From positions 1 to 64,000 of the forward strand of contig CAZVRK010000011.1 of the NCBI GenBank assembly GCA_964629875.1: a stretch of 64,000 nt of DNA. The letters are read 5' to 3'. The DNA is from UBA3495 sp964629875. GTDB lineage: Bacteria; Chloroflexota; Dehalococcoidia; Lucifugimonadales; UBA3495. Positions 18,313 to 26,332 of this stretch are shown piece by piece. Both the position numbers and the translations under genes were made by a program. Below the pieces are notes generated by a model. The model searched no databases. It had not been told where the DNA came from and was given only the letters and a program-made list of their open reading frames with translations. Within the stretch, counting starts at the first letter, position 1; each line of letters opens with the position of its first letter.

Positions 18313-20910
18313 GTGACTCCGATTCGCAATCAATATTTGTCAGTTAAACAATCTTATCCTGACGCTATAGTTCTATTCAGATTAGGTGATTTTTACGAAA
18401 CCTTTGATGATGATGCAGAACTGGTTTCGAACGATCTAGAGATCACTTTAACCTCGCGTAGTATGGGAAAGAATGTCAAAGTGCCTATGGCTGGAGTGCC
18501 TGCGCACTCTCTAGATAATTATCTTGGTAGACTCATACAAAAAGGCCATAAGGTTGCAATCTGTGAGCAGCTAAGTGATCCAGCTACGTCTAAGGGACTG
18601 GTGGATCGAGATGTTGTTCGAGTTGTTACGCCAGGTACTGTAATAGAACCCAATCTTTTAGAACAAAATCGTAATAACTACTTGCTGGCACTTTCAGAAG
18701 ACAAAGAGTCTATAGGGTTTGCCTACGTCGACATTACCACTGGGGAATTTTCAGTTACTGAACTGTCAAGTGAAAAATTGGTGTATGAACTTGATAGGTT
18801 GTCCCCCGCTGAAATAATAGTTGACGCAGCTAGTGAATCTTGGTTAGAGGAACATATACTGGACAATCGCTTTCATCTGACAAGTCTCACAACCCACAGG
18901 GGTTTCGTAGAATCCTACAAAAAAACGTTGCTAGATTTTTATCAAGTGTTTTCTTTGGAATCTTTTGGGATTCAGAATATGCCGCTGGGTTTGCAAGCTG
19001 CAGCCCTTGTCATTGAATATGTAAAAGCCACATACAAAAGAGACATACCGGATCTGGATATACCTACACTGTACAGTGTAAACGACTATATGACATTAGA
19101 TTCGCAGACCTTGAAAAATCTTGAGATTTTCGAATCAGCTAATGCAGAAGACAAAAACTTGAGCGTCCTTGGGCAGATTAATCAGACCGAAACCGCTATG
19201 GGTTCTAGATTGCTACGATCTTGGTTAGGACAGCCGTTACTAGATGTTGATAGTATTTCGAACAGGCTTGATATTGTGGAATTTTTCTATGTGAATCTTT
19301 TAGTTCGGTCAAATTGCCAAGGTTTGTTAAATAAAATGGGTGATCTGGAACGGATAATGAGTAGGGTATTGTCAGGCCAGGTCTTGCCAAGGGAATTGAT
19401 AGTTCTGCGCCGAACGATTGAAGCTGCGCAGGATATTAGGAACATTCTGACTTTTCAAGAAAGTGTTGATATACGCCGCATAGCTATGAACATAACTGAA
19501 TTATCCGACGTAGTATCTCTGATCTCCACAGCAATAAATGATGATCCAAATGGTAATGTTGGTGACGGAGGCATAATTAAATCTGGATTATCTGATGAGC
19601 TAGATAGATTGAAACAGGATTCTGCAGGAGCTCGGCAATTCATCGCTGATTTAGAAGCAAAACAGCGTTCTGAAACCGGAATTAAGAATTTGAAAGTAGG
19701 GTATAACCATGTGTTCGGATATTATCTGGAGGTCAGTAAATCCAACATATCTGAAATTCCCGACACTTATATTCGCCGACAAACTCTAGCGAATGCAGAA
19801 AGATATATTATTCCTGAACTTAAAGAATATGAGGATTTGGTTCTAACGGCAAAGGACAAAATAAATCAGCTTGAACAAGAATTATATCGTAGAGTGTGCG
19901 GGCAAATCAGTGAAGAAGTAGATCGGGTCCGCAAAGTGGCTAAAACGCTAGCGCAGATAGATGTGGTTTGCTCATTTGCTCAAATAGCGGCGCAAAACTC
20001 TTATGTGAGGCCCATAATAGACGATGATTCCAATATTACTATCAGATCCGGCAGGCATCCGGTAGTGGAAAACGTGTTAAATTCTGGTGAGTATGTATCT
20101 AATGATGTCCATTTCGAGGAGGGTGACTCACAGATAATAGTACTGACTGGACCTAATATGGCCGGTAAATCTACCTTTATACGCCAAGTCGCTCTTATAA
20201 CGCTTATGGCTCAAATTGGAAGTTTTGTTCCTGCTGATTATGCTCGCATCGGGATAGTTGATCGAATATTTACTAGAGTAGGGTTGCAGGACGATCTTGC
20301 TACTGGCAAGTCTACTTTTATGGTTGAAATGATTGAGACAGCATCTATACTCAATCAGGCTACTAAAAGATCACTACTAATATTAGATGAGATTGGTCGC
20401 GGAACTAGTACATACGACGGATTGTCTATCGCTAAATCTGTAATTGAGTACATTCATAATGCCCCAAGATTAAAATGTAAAACTATGTTCGCCACTCATT
20501 ACCATGAACTGACGGAATTAGCGGAAACTCTACCCAATGTTCGGAACTTCAATGTTGCGGTAGTGGAACAAGGTTCTGAGGTGGTATTTTTGCATAAAAT
20601 AATTCCAGGTGGAGCTGATCGCAGTTATGGTATCCATGTCGCGCAATTGGCAGGTATGCCGCCATCTGTAGTTAAGCGAGCTTGGGAAATTTTAGAGCAT
20701 CTTGAACAAACGGATATTAGTTCTGTATCAAGAAATTTCGCTGGCACATTTGATAAAGGCGTATCACAATTGTCTCTGTTCAACGGATTAAATGAAGAAT
20801 TGATAGCAGAACTCAAAGATATTGATGTGACCAATTTGACACCCATGGACGCGATAACTAGGTTGTATGAACTTCAGCAGAAAGCTACCCATAGCCAACA
20901 AGAACCTTAA
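18313..20910 (+). CDS. mutS: DNA mismatch repair protein MutS
   Basis: The mismatch sensor, 865 residues. The mismatch-reading motif GDFYE (F27, E29) is intact at the N-terminus. The Walker A GPNMAGKST is at 613-621, and Walker B LLILDEIGRGTS has its aspartate at 692. A QLSLF-type clamp-binding peptide lies near the C-terminus. Start is GTG at 18313. The order mutS, ArsC-like, HAD, mutL puts both mismatch repair genes in one same-strand run. Confidence 0.97.
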   Translation: MTPIRNQYLSVKQSYPDAIVLFRLGDFYETFDDDAELVSNDLEITLTSRSMGKNVKVPMAGVPAHSLDNYLGRLIQKGHKVAICEQLSDPATSKGLVDRDVVRVVTPGTVIEPNLLEQNRNNYLLALSEDKESIGFAYVDITTGEFSVTELSSEKLVYELDRLSPAEIIVDAASESWLEEHILDNRFHLTSLTTHRGFVESYKKTLLDFYQVFSLESFGIQNMPLGLQAAALVIEYVKATYKRDIPDLDIPTLYSVNDYMTLDSQTLKNLEIFESANAEDKNLSVLGQINQTETAMGSRLLRSWLGQPLLDVDSISNRLDIVEFFYVNLLVRSNCQGLLNKMGDLERIMSRVLSGQVLPRELIVLRRTIEAAQDIRNILTFQESVDIRRIAMNITELSDVVSLISTAINDDPNGNVGDGGIIKSGLSDELDRLKQDSAGARQFIADLEAKQRSETGIKNLKVGYNHVFGYYLEVSKSNISEIPDTYIRRQTLANAERYIIPELKEYEDLVLTAKDKINQLEQELYRRVCGQISEEVDRVRKVAKTLAQIDVVCSFAQIAAQNSYVRPIIDDDSNITIRSGRHPVVENVLNSGEYVSNDVHFEEGDSQIIVLTGPNMAGKSTFIRQVALITLMAQIGSFVPADYARIGIVDRIFTRVGLQDDLATGKSTFMVEMIETASILNQATKRSLLILDEIGRGTSTYDGLSIAKSVIEYIHNAPRLKCKTMFATHYHELTELAETLPNVRNFNVAVVEQGSEVVFLHKIIPGGADRSYGIHVAQLAGMPPSVVKRAWEILEHLEQTDISSVSRNFAGTFDKGVSQLSLFNGLNEELIAELKDIDVTNLTPMDAITRLYELQQKATHSQQEP

Positions 20911-20932
20911 ATTATAGGAGATTAGCTGTATT

Positions 20933-21274
20933 ATGAATGCAGACTTTTTTTGGTGGCCACGTTGATCTACTTGTCGAAAAGTGAGAGAGTTGCTCTTGCA
21001 AAAAGGAATCTCGTTAAACGAACGCGATTATTTCAAGGATAGATTAACCGCCCAGGAAATAAGCAGTCTGGCTAAAGATGTTGGTATGACTGAGATTTTT
21101 GCTTGGAGAAGTCCCAGTTTTAAAAAACTAGAGTTAATACCTGCCGATGTCACAGATGAGCAAATGGCGTCCTTAATATTGGAAGAACCAAGACTTCTCA
21201 AACGTCCAATTGTTAGGATAGGAGAGCAATTAATTATTGGCGGTAGTTTAAAGGCTATTGAAGAAGCTGTGTAA
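20933..21274 (+). CDS. ArsC/Spx-family thioredoxin-fold protein with in-frame UGA at redox site (probable selenoprotein, U-S-T-C)
   Basis: From the ATG at 20933 the frame is open to the TAA at 21274, except for TGA at 20963-20965, and encodes 113 residues. The context is WWPR-TGA-STCRKVREL, which matches the family's PRCSTCRKA motif with Sec (U11) in place of the catalytic cysteine; C14 is the partner. Other family marks are RDYFKDRLTAQEI, RLLKRPIV with the conserved Arg-Pro, and IIGGSLKAIEE. AGGAG lies 12 bases upstream, a slightly long spacing. A SECIS-like hairpin follows the UGA. It could be an arsenate reductase or a general glutaredoxin-like reductase; no ars genes are near. Its place between mutS and mutL is unexplained. 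Family good; substrate unknown; Sec inferred. Confidence 0.83.
20981..20999 (+). promoter_or_regulatory. putative bacterial SECIS element (ArsC-like gene)
   Basis: The 7-bp stem GTGAGAG/CTCTTGC (two G.U pairs) closes the 5-nt loop AGTTG at 20988-20992. The loop starts 22 nt after the UGA and has G at position 2. An alternative register with a 3-nt TTG loop is possible. Confidence 0.65.
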
Positions 21275-21348
21275 TAATATTTGGATATATTACGACAGCT
21301 ATAAGGTTTCAATATAATAATCGAATCGGGAGAATTATTTTTTAGTAT

Positions 21349-21786
21349 ATGAGAATATTTTTTGATGTGGATTACACTATTCTAGGTCTCGACGATACGT
21401 TGCGTCATGGCACAAAAGAGACTTTCCAAAAGATCTTGGACGACGGTCACGAAATACATATCTGGTCAGGTATGGGAGAAAGATGGGAAGTTATAGAGAA
21501 GCATGAACTAAAGGAATATATTAGTGGGGTTTACGAGAAACCTACTGACAAATTCGATGAACGGTTTGTGGAACTAAAGGTACCTGTTGCCCCAGATTTT
21601 GTAATAGATGATTATCCTGAGATAGTTGCTCACTATGGCGGAGTGTGGGTTCCTCCATATTTCTTCAGTCGTAGTGTCGATAATCAGATGGAACGTATTT
21701 ATAACGTTATCAAAGAATTTGCGGAGACAGGGACCTCCGAAGATAAACAATATCGCTCCAAAGGAACGATATTGCCACTCTTCTAG
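21349..21786 (+). CDS. small HAD-superfamily hydrolase
   Basis: A 145-residue capless HAD-type protein. Motif I is FFDVDYT with D6 and D8, the phosphatase-type D-x-D-x-T. HIWSG serves as motif II and VIDDYPEI as motif IV. A lysine in EKPTDKF may be motif III. No substrate can be named; small HAD phosphatases often act on nucleotides or sugar phosphates. It lies between the ArsC-like gene and mutL, with gaps of 74 and 35 bp, on the same strand. Confidence 0.72.
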   Translation: MRIFFDVDYTILGLDDTLRHGTKETFQKILDDGHEIHIWSGMGERWEVIEKHELKEYISGVYEKPTDKFDERFVELKVPVAPDFVIDDYPEIVAHYGGVWVPPYFFSRSVDNQMERIYNVIKEFAETGTSEDKQYRSKGTILPLF

Positions 21787-21821
21787 ATATAAAAGCTATA
21801 TAAATATTAGCGGGTTGCTAT

Positions 21822-23549
21822 ATGCCAATAGAAGTTCTTACCCCAAGTTTAGCCGCTCAAATCGCAGCAGGTGAAGTTGTAGAACGGCCTGTGTCAGTTG
21901 TAAAGGAACTTATTGAAAATTCTATAGATGCCCATGCTGCGTCTGTAATTATCGATGTTGGAAAAGACCCATGTTCGCAAATTAAGGTTGTCGATGATGG
22001 CGACGGAATATCGTCTAATGAAGTAGATCTCGCATTAACACATCATGCTACTAGCAAGCTCTATACCCTGGATCAGTTAGATAATATAAGGACTCTTGGC
22101 TTTAGAGGTGAAGCTCTTCCGAGTATCGCTTCAGTTTCCAGAGTATTGATTGTATCTCGATGTTTTGGAAGCGATTCAGCGTATTCGGTAGAGTACGATT
22201 GTGGGTTGAAAGTAAACGAGACTGTGTATGCTTCGGCTGTAGGCACGTCAGTATCAGTGACTGATCTTTTTTCTAATGTACCGGCTCGCTTGAAATTTCT
22301 TAGGTCTCCGGCATCTGAATTAACAAAAATTAAGGACCTAGTGCATCTATTTGCGATGGCGTATCCTTCCGTGAAATTCCAATTGCGCATAGAAGGCAAG
22401 GTGACTTTTGATACACAAGGTAGTGGTAATCCAATAGATCCTATAGTAGCCGTATATGGGTCAAAATCCGCTTCTGAAATGATAACTGTCACTAGTGAAC
22501 AAGATGATACAGGGTATGCAGTTGAAGGATTTGTGAGTGTTCCTGCTCTCAATAGGGCCAACAGATCCTACATGAGCTTATTTGTTAATAATCGCTTGGT
22601 TAATAGCCGGATGTTAAATCATGCAGTTGAGGAATCGTATCATGGGCTATTGCCTGAGAGGCGCTACCCAATTAGCGTTCTGAATTTATCCGTTCCATAT
22701 TCTGATGTTGATGTAAATGCTCATCCTGGGAAACTCGAAGTCAGATTTCAGAATGAAAACCGTATATATGCTACCCTGCAGAAAGCAATCAGATCTCATC
22801 TGGTTAATCAGATACCGGTGTCTCAAGTAGGTCACACGACTTTTACCAATCGCTCTTCGCAAGCAGTTTATCCGTATAGAAATGCCAAGCCTTATCAGAC
22901 AACGGGCTATAGTCAGACCGCTTTTAGTGTAGACAACTCTTATACATTCAATGCTCATAAACCGAATAGAGAAGTCCTGCCATCACTATCTCTGATAGGA
23001 CAGGTCAGGTTGACGTACTTAGTCGCAGATGGCCCGGATGGGGTTTATTTAATAGACCAACATGCTGCTCATGAGAGGATATTGTTTGATAAGATTGTCT
23101 CTAGTCGCGGTCAAAGCCAATCTGCGTCCCAGAGATTATTGAGTCCAACTACTGTTGAGTTGAGTCCATTGCATTCAGATCTTTTAGATACAAATAAAGA
23201 GACATTGCAAATATATGGATTTGATATAGAACAATTTGGCGATAATACTTATATTGTGAGATCGGTGCCGGCTGTAATGTCGATAGCAGATACTGAGAAA
23301 TCTTTGATAGATATACTGGATATGATTTCTGTAGAGGGCTTACTAAGACAACATGAAGATGTAGTCGCGGCGTCTGTGGCTTGTCATAGCTCCGTTAGGG
23401 CAGGGCTAGCTCTGTCTCTGCCAGAGATGCAGAGCTTACTGAGTCAACTGCACGGTACGAGTAACCCCCATACGTGTCCACATGGTAGGCCCACAATTAT
23501 AAGGTATGCGGATTACAATATTGAAAGAGAGTTTGGGCGACGCCAGTAA
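21822..23549 (+). CDS. mutL: DNA mismatch repair protein MutL
   Basis: A GHKL ATPase that links MutS to strand cutting. It has 575 residues. The catalytic E29 and Mg-binding N33 are in KELIENSIDAHA, with DDGDGI and LGFRGEALPSI following. The C-terminal domain carries the endonuclease metal motif DQHAAHERILFD at 412-423, where the last acidic residue of DQHAx2Ex4E is D, not E. ACHSSVRAG and CPHGRP are also present. It is therefore probably the nicking type of MutL found in bacteria without MutH. It ends 2 bp from the convergent small gene at 23552. Confidence 0.96.
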   Translation: MPIEVLTPSLAAQIAAGEVVERPVSVVKELIENSIDAHAASVIIDVGKDPCSQIKVVDDGDGISSNEVDLALTHHATSKLYTLDQLDNIRTLGFRGEALPSIASVSRVLIVSRCFGSDSAYSVEYDCGLKVNETVYASAVGTSVSVTDLFSNVPARLKFLRSPASELTKIKDLVHLFAMAYPSVKFQLRIEGKVTFDTQGSGNPIDPIVAVYGSKSASEMITVTSEQDDTGYAVEGFVSVPALNRANRSYMSLFVNNRLVNSRMLNHAVEESYHGLLPERRYPISVLNLSVPYSDVDVNAHPGKLEVRFQNENRIYATLQKAIRSHLVNQIPVSQVGHTTFTNRSSQAVYPYRNAKPYQTTGYSQTAFSVDNSYTFNAHKPNREVLPSLSLIGQVRLTYLVADGPDGVYLIDQHAAHERILFDKIVSSRGQSQSASQRLLSPTTVELSPLHSDLLDTNKETLQIYGFDIEQFGDNTYIVRSVPAVMSIADTEKSLIDILDMISVEGLLRQHEDVVAASVACHSSVRAGLALSLPEMQSLLSQLHGTSNPHTCPHGRPTIIRYADYNIEREFGRRQ

Positions 23550-23551
23550 GC

Positions 23552-23767
23552 TTATGAGCGTCTGGGATCTTGTCTAGGGTCTGAGGCTGGGTGAAACATA
23601 GAGTCAGGCCCAGGAAATTCGTTGGACGGCATTTCCTGCTTGTGTTTTGCAAAACCGAGTAGGCCTGAAGATAACGTTGCAATACCTACGACTCCTATGC
23701 CTAGTTGACCGAGAAAACTCCGTCTCGTTTGTCGTTTACCTTTAGATGATGCTCTGTTTATCTCCAC
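23552..23767 (-). CDS. small Tat-signal protein, unknown function
   Basis: A 71-residue protein starting at GTG, 6 nt after GGGGAG. The N-terminus carries a twin-arginine signal (TRRSFLGQLGIGVVGIATL), which predicts folded export or membrane anchoring. The remainder after the helix is only about 30 residues and rich in Pro, Asp and Arg (FPGPDSMFHPASDPRQ). I do not recognise a family. It may be the last gene of the minus-strand glycosylation cluster, 108 bp after the FAD gene. Confidence 0.55.
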   Translation of the reverse strand: MEINRASSKGKRQTRRSFLGQLGIGVVGIATLSSGLLGFAKHKQEMPSNEFPGPDSMFHPASDPRQDPRRS

Positions 23768-23875
23768 GTGCCACTCCCCAATTGCGCTAGCCTTTAAATG
23801 ATCTCAGTGATACTACAAGTTTACTAGTTAAATTGTCATTTGAAAACACTTGCTGATTTAATAATTATTCACTTG

Positions 23876-25186
23876 TCAGTCGTTAATGATGGCTGATAAG
23901 TGGTTTCCTAGTCTTACTGAGTAATTGGTGCCTCTGTCTTCCGGGTATATTTGAGACGTATTTGCTAAGTATAATCCGTTTATCGGAGTTAGGTGGTCTG
24001 GTATTTGGCTACTATAGTTGGTCTCCACTATAGGCTGAGCTGCGTCGACTTTATGGTGGTAGTATTCGACTATCCATGAATCTTCGAAGTCCGGATTTAT
24101 TGTTTTAAGATGTGGTATGAAAGTTTTTAACAGCTCTGCGCCTTCCGATAAATATATTTCACTGTCTCTAGTAACATAATTAGTTATATACACTATGTGT
24201 TTATTTCCGTAGAGAGAATTGTCTATCATGTTAGTGTGTTCTATGATTCCCACGAATGGAATTGTTCTATCGGCTATGTTAAGCCAATATATATTGGAAA
24301 GAGGTTTCTCAAGTACCAGAATTAGTAACACCGCGGATAGGTAGTTTGTAGTATTCAATATATTTATATAGTCCTGAGGCAATTCGTCCGTAAGAAAGGG
24401 CAAGATATAGGAGGGGGCTGTACTGACTACTTTATCGTAGTCTCTAGTTGATGATTCTCCATTGGTGTCCCTAATTCGTAATCCCGTGACGCTATTATCA
24501 TTTGAGATGATTTTTTCTACTGTTGTACTGGTGTGTATGGTTCCTCCTGAAGATGTTATTCGATCTGATAAGGTACTGATTATTTCTTCAAAACTATTGA
24601 TTGGATACCCTAAAAGTTCTTTTTGCCCGTTCTTTTTTCTAGAAGCTACCCTCAAATAGATTTTTCCCCACACCCATGTCATGCTTATTTTGTTGAAATA
24701 ATCTCCAAATTTACCCCGTAGTAAAGGCTCCCAAATTACTCGGTAGGATCGGATGCCCATATGCTTTATTATCCAGTCTTGCGCGGTAATACTTTCAAAT
24801 TTATTCCAAGTTTTAGTTCTTTGAAGGATAAGGGTCCAGATACCTAGTCGTATTCTGTCAATAAATGGGAGTGGTTTAAATTTCAGTAGGTCCATTGGTG
24901 TGGAGAATTTCCAAATGTGACCGCCGTAATATAGACCGACTGATGATTCGAACCACTTTAATTGGTCTGATAACCCGAGCTCTTCCATGAGGTCGGCTAT
25001 GTGTGTGTCACTAACAAATAAATGGTGATATCCGCGCTCTAACTGACCTCCTTGTATAGGAAACGTCGAAGCTTGTCCTCCCATAAACGGGGCAGTCTCA
25101 TAGATATCTACGCTATGCCCCTTTTTGCAGAGTTCATAAGCGCACGTTAATCCCGCTATACCTGCTCCTATTATGCCTATTTTCAT
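23876..25186 (-). CDS. FAD-dependent amine-oxidase/UDP-galactopyranose-mutase-like oxidoreductase
   Basis: A 436-residue flavoprotein with an N-terminal dinucleotide fold GAGIAGLTCAYELCKKGHSVDIYE and the GGQASTF segment typical of the NAD(P)-binding_8/amine oxidase group. The C-terminus has NGLYLANTSQIYPEDRGTNYS, an FAD-contact region. Members of this group sit in envelope polysaccharide clusters and act on sugars or isoprenoids. Here the gene overlaps the flippase-like gene by 4 bp and closes the glycosylation operon. The substrate is unknown. Confidence 0.78.
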   Translation of the reverse strand: MKIGIIGAGIAGLTCAYELCKKGHSVDIYETAPFMGGQASTFPIQGGQLERGYHHLFVSDTHIADLMEELGLSDQLKWFESSVGLYYGGHIWKFSTPMDLLKFKPLPFIDRIRLGIWTLILQRTKTWNKFESITAQDWIIKHMGIRSYRVIWEPLLRGKFGDYFNKISMTWVWGKIYLRVASRKKNGQKELLGYPINSFEEIISTLSDRITSSGGTIHTSTTVEKIISNDNSVTGLRIRDTNGESSTRDYDKVVSTAPSYILPFLTDELPQDYINILNTTNYLSAVLLILVLEKPLSNIYWLNIADRTIPFVGIIEHTNMIDNSLYGNKHIVYITNYVTRDSEIYLSEGAELLKTFIPHLKTINPDFEDSWIVEYYHHKVDAAQPIVETNYSSQIPDHLTPINGLYLANTSQIYPEDRGTNYSVRLGNHLSAIIND

Positions 25187-26283
25187 GTATTGTCTCTCAT
25201 TTCGCTATGGACAGATGTATCGTTGTATGTATCTGAGGGTTCGCTTTGTGGGGTAGTTAGATCCACTAGAGTTTTCATTGACATGTTGTGTTTCCAGAGG
25301 AATAAGATTCCCAGTAAATTTACCGGTAGCCAAAGGGCTATGATATGTACGAAACCAGAATAAGCCGCTGCCAATGATGAGTTTAGCCCGAGTACTACTA
25401 ATGTTTGTTGTGCGGCTACTTCAAATGGGCCAATACCCCCGACACTAGATGGTATGGCGGTTATCAGATTAGAGGTGGCTGTTACCAATATTATGGCTAA
25501 GAGAAAAACTGTTACTGACGGGAAATAGGTGTGAATTCCGAAACTGTAGGCAACTAAAAGGTAAACGCCACATTCTGACAACCAGACTGGTATTGAGAAT
25601 ATTAGGATGGTTGCTTGGCTTCTAAGTGTTTTTAAACTGGCGAGCCCGTCTAGAAATTGCTCCAGTATTGCATTGATTTTAGATTCTATAGCAGGCGGGA
25701 ATAGTTTTATTAACGCGACTCTGAAACGTATGAATCTGGAGGACGACATAAAGGTCAATGTGAGTAGTGCACTCCCAAACATTGCAATTGCTATAGAGGC
25801 AAATATAATGGCGCTGGTGTTACTACTTGCAGTTATCGATTTGAAGGCACCAAAACTTATTAGGAATGGGACAGATATTAGGCAGAATGATAAAAGAGTG
25901 AGTCCGTCATATACTCGTTCTACGGCTATCGATGCCAAGCTCGATCCTCCAGCGACTGACTCTCTACGAGCTAGGTAATAGGCTCTTACTAGTTCTCCCA
26001 GCCTTACGGGTAAAAGATTATTCGCCATGTACCCTATAACCACAACGGGATATAGTCGCTTCACAGGGATGTCTTTCATAGGCGATAGTAAGATCTTCCA
26101 GCGGATGGATCTAAAGTATACAGATATAAAATACAGAGCTACTGCAGGGATAATATAGGCATAATCAGCTGATTTTAGTTCCGAGATGGTATATCGAATG
26201 TCTATCGACCATACGAGTATGACCAAGAACAAAAGGCTGATTAATATGCCTATCCAAAATCGCAAGCGTTTGAAGTCGAACAA
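25183..26283 (-). CDS. lysylphosphatidylglycerol synthase TM-region/UPF0104 membrane protein
   Basis: A 366-residue polytopic membrane protein of the UPF0104 (AglD/LPG-synthase TM) family. Marks are the N-terminal helix, LLPVRLGELVRAYYLARRE, AVERVYDGLTLL and PSSVGGIGPFEVAAQQTLVVLG. Relatives are proposed lipid or lipid-linked sugar flippases. The cytoplasmic C-terminal tail is hydrophilic. It overlaps the FAD gene and follows the Agl23-like gene by about 50 bp, which supports a joint role in lipid-linked glycan assembly. The flippase function is inference. Confidence 0.82.
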   Translation of the reverse strand: MFDFKRLRFWIGILISLLFLVILVWSIDIRYTISELKSADYAYIIPAVALYFISVYFRSIRWKILLSPMKDIPVKRLYPVVVIGYMANNLLPVRLGELVRAYYLARRESVAGGSSLASIAVERVYDGLTLLSFCLISVPFLISFGAFKSITASSNTSAIIFASIAIAMFGSALLTLTFMSSSRFIRFRVALIKLFPPAIESKINAILEQFLDGLASLKTLRSQATILIFSIPVWLSECGVYLLVAYSFGIHTYFPSVTVFLLAIILVTATSNLITAIPSSVGGIGPFEVAAQQTLVVLGLNSSLAAAYSGFVHIIALWLPVNLLGILFLWKHNMSMKTLVDLTTPQSEPSDTYNDTSVHSEMRDNT

Positions 26284-26332
26284 CGATACCTCTATTACAG
26301 AATTATGAGAACAATTCTAGCGCAATTAAATG

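Noticed and set aside
20963..20965. A recoded genome where UGA means tryptophan
   Set aside because: UGA ends normal genes here (for example nuoG at 17456-17458 and nuoE at 12895-12897), and the three internal UGAs replace cysteine, not tryptophan.
24945..24954. GATTCGAACC, like a tRNA T-loop
   Set aside because: It lies within the FAD oxidoreductase gene and no acceptor or anticodon stem surrounds it.
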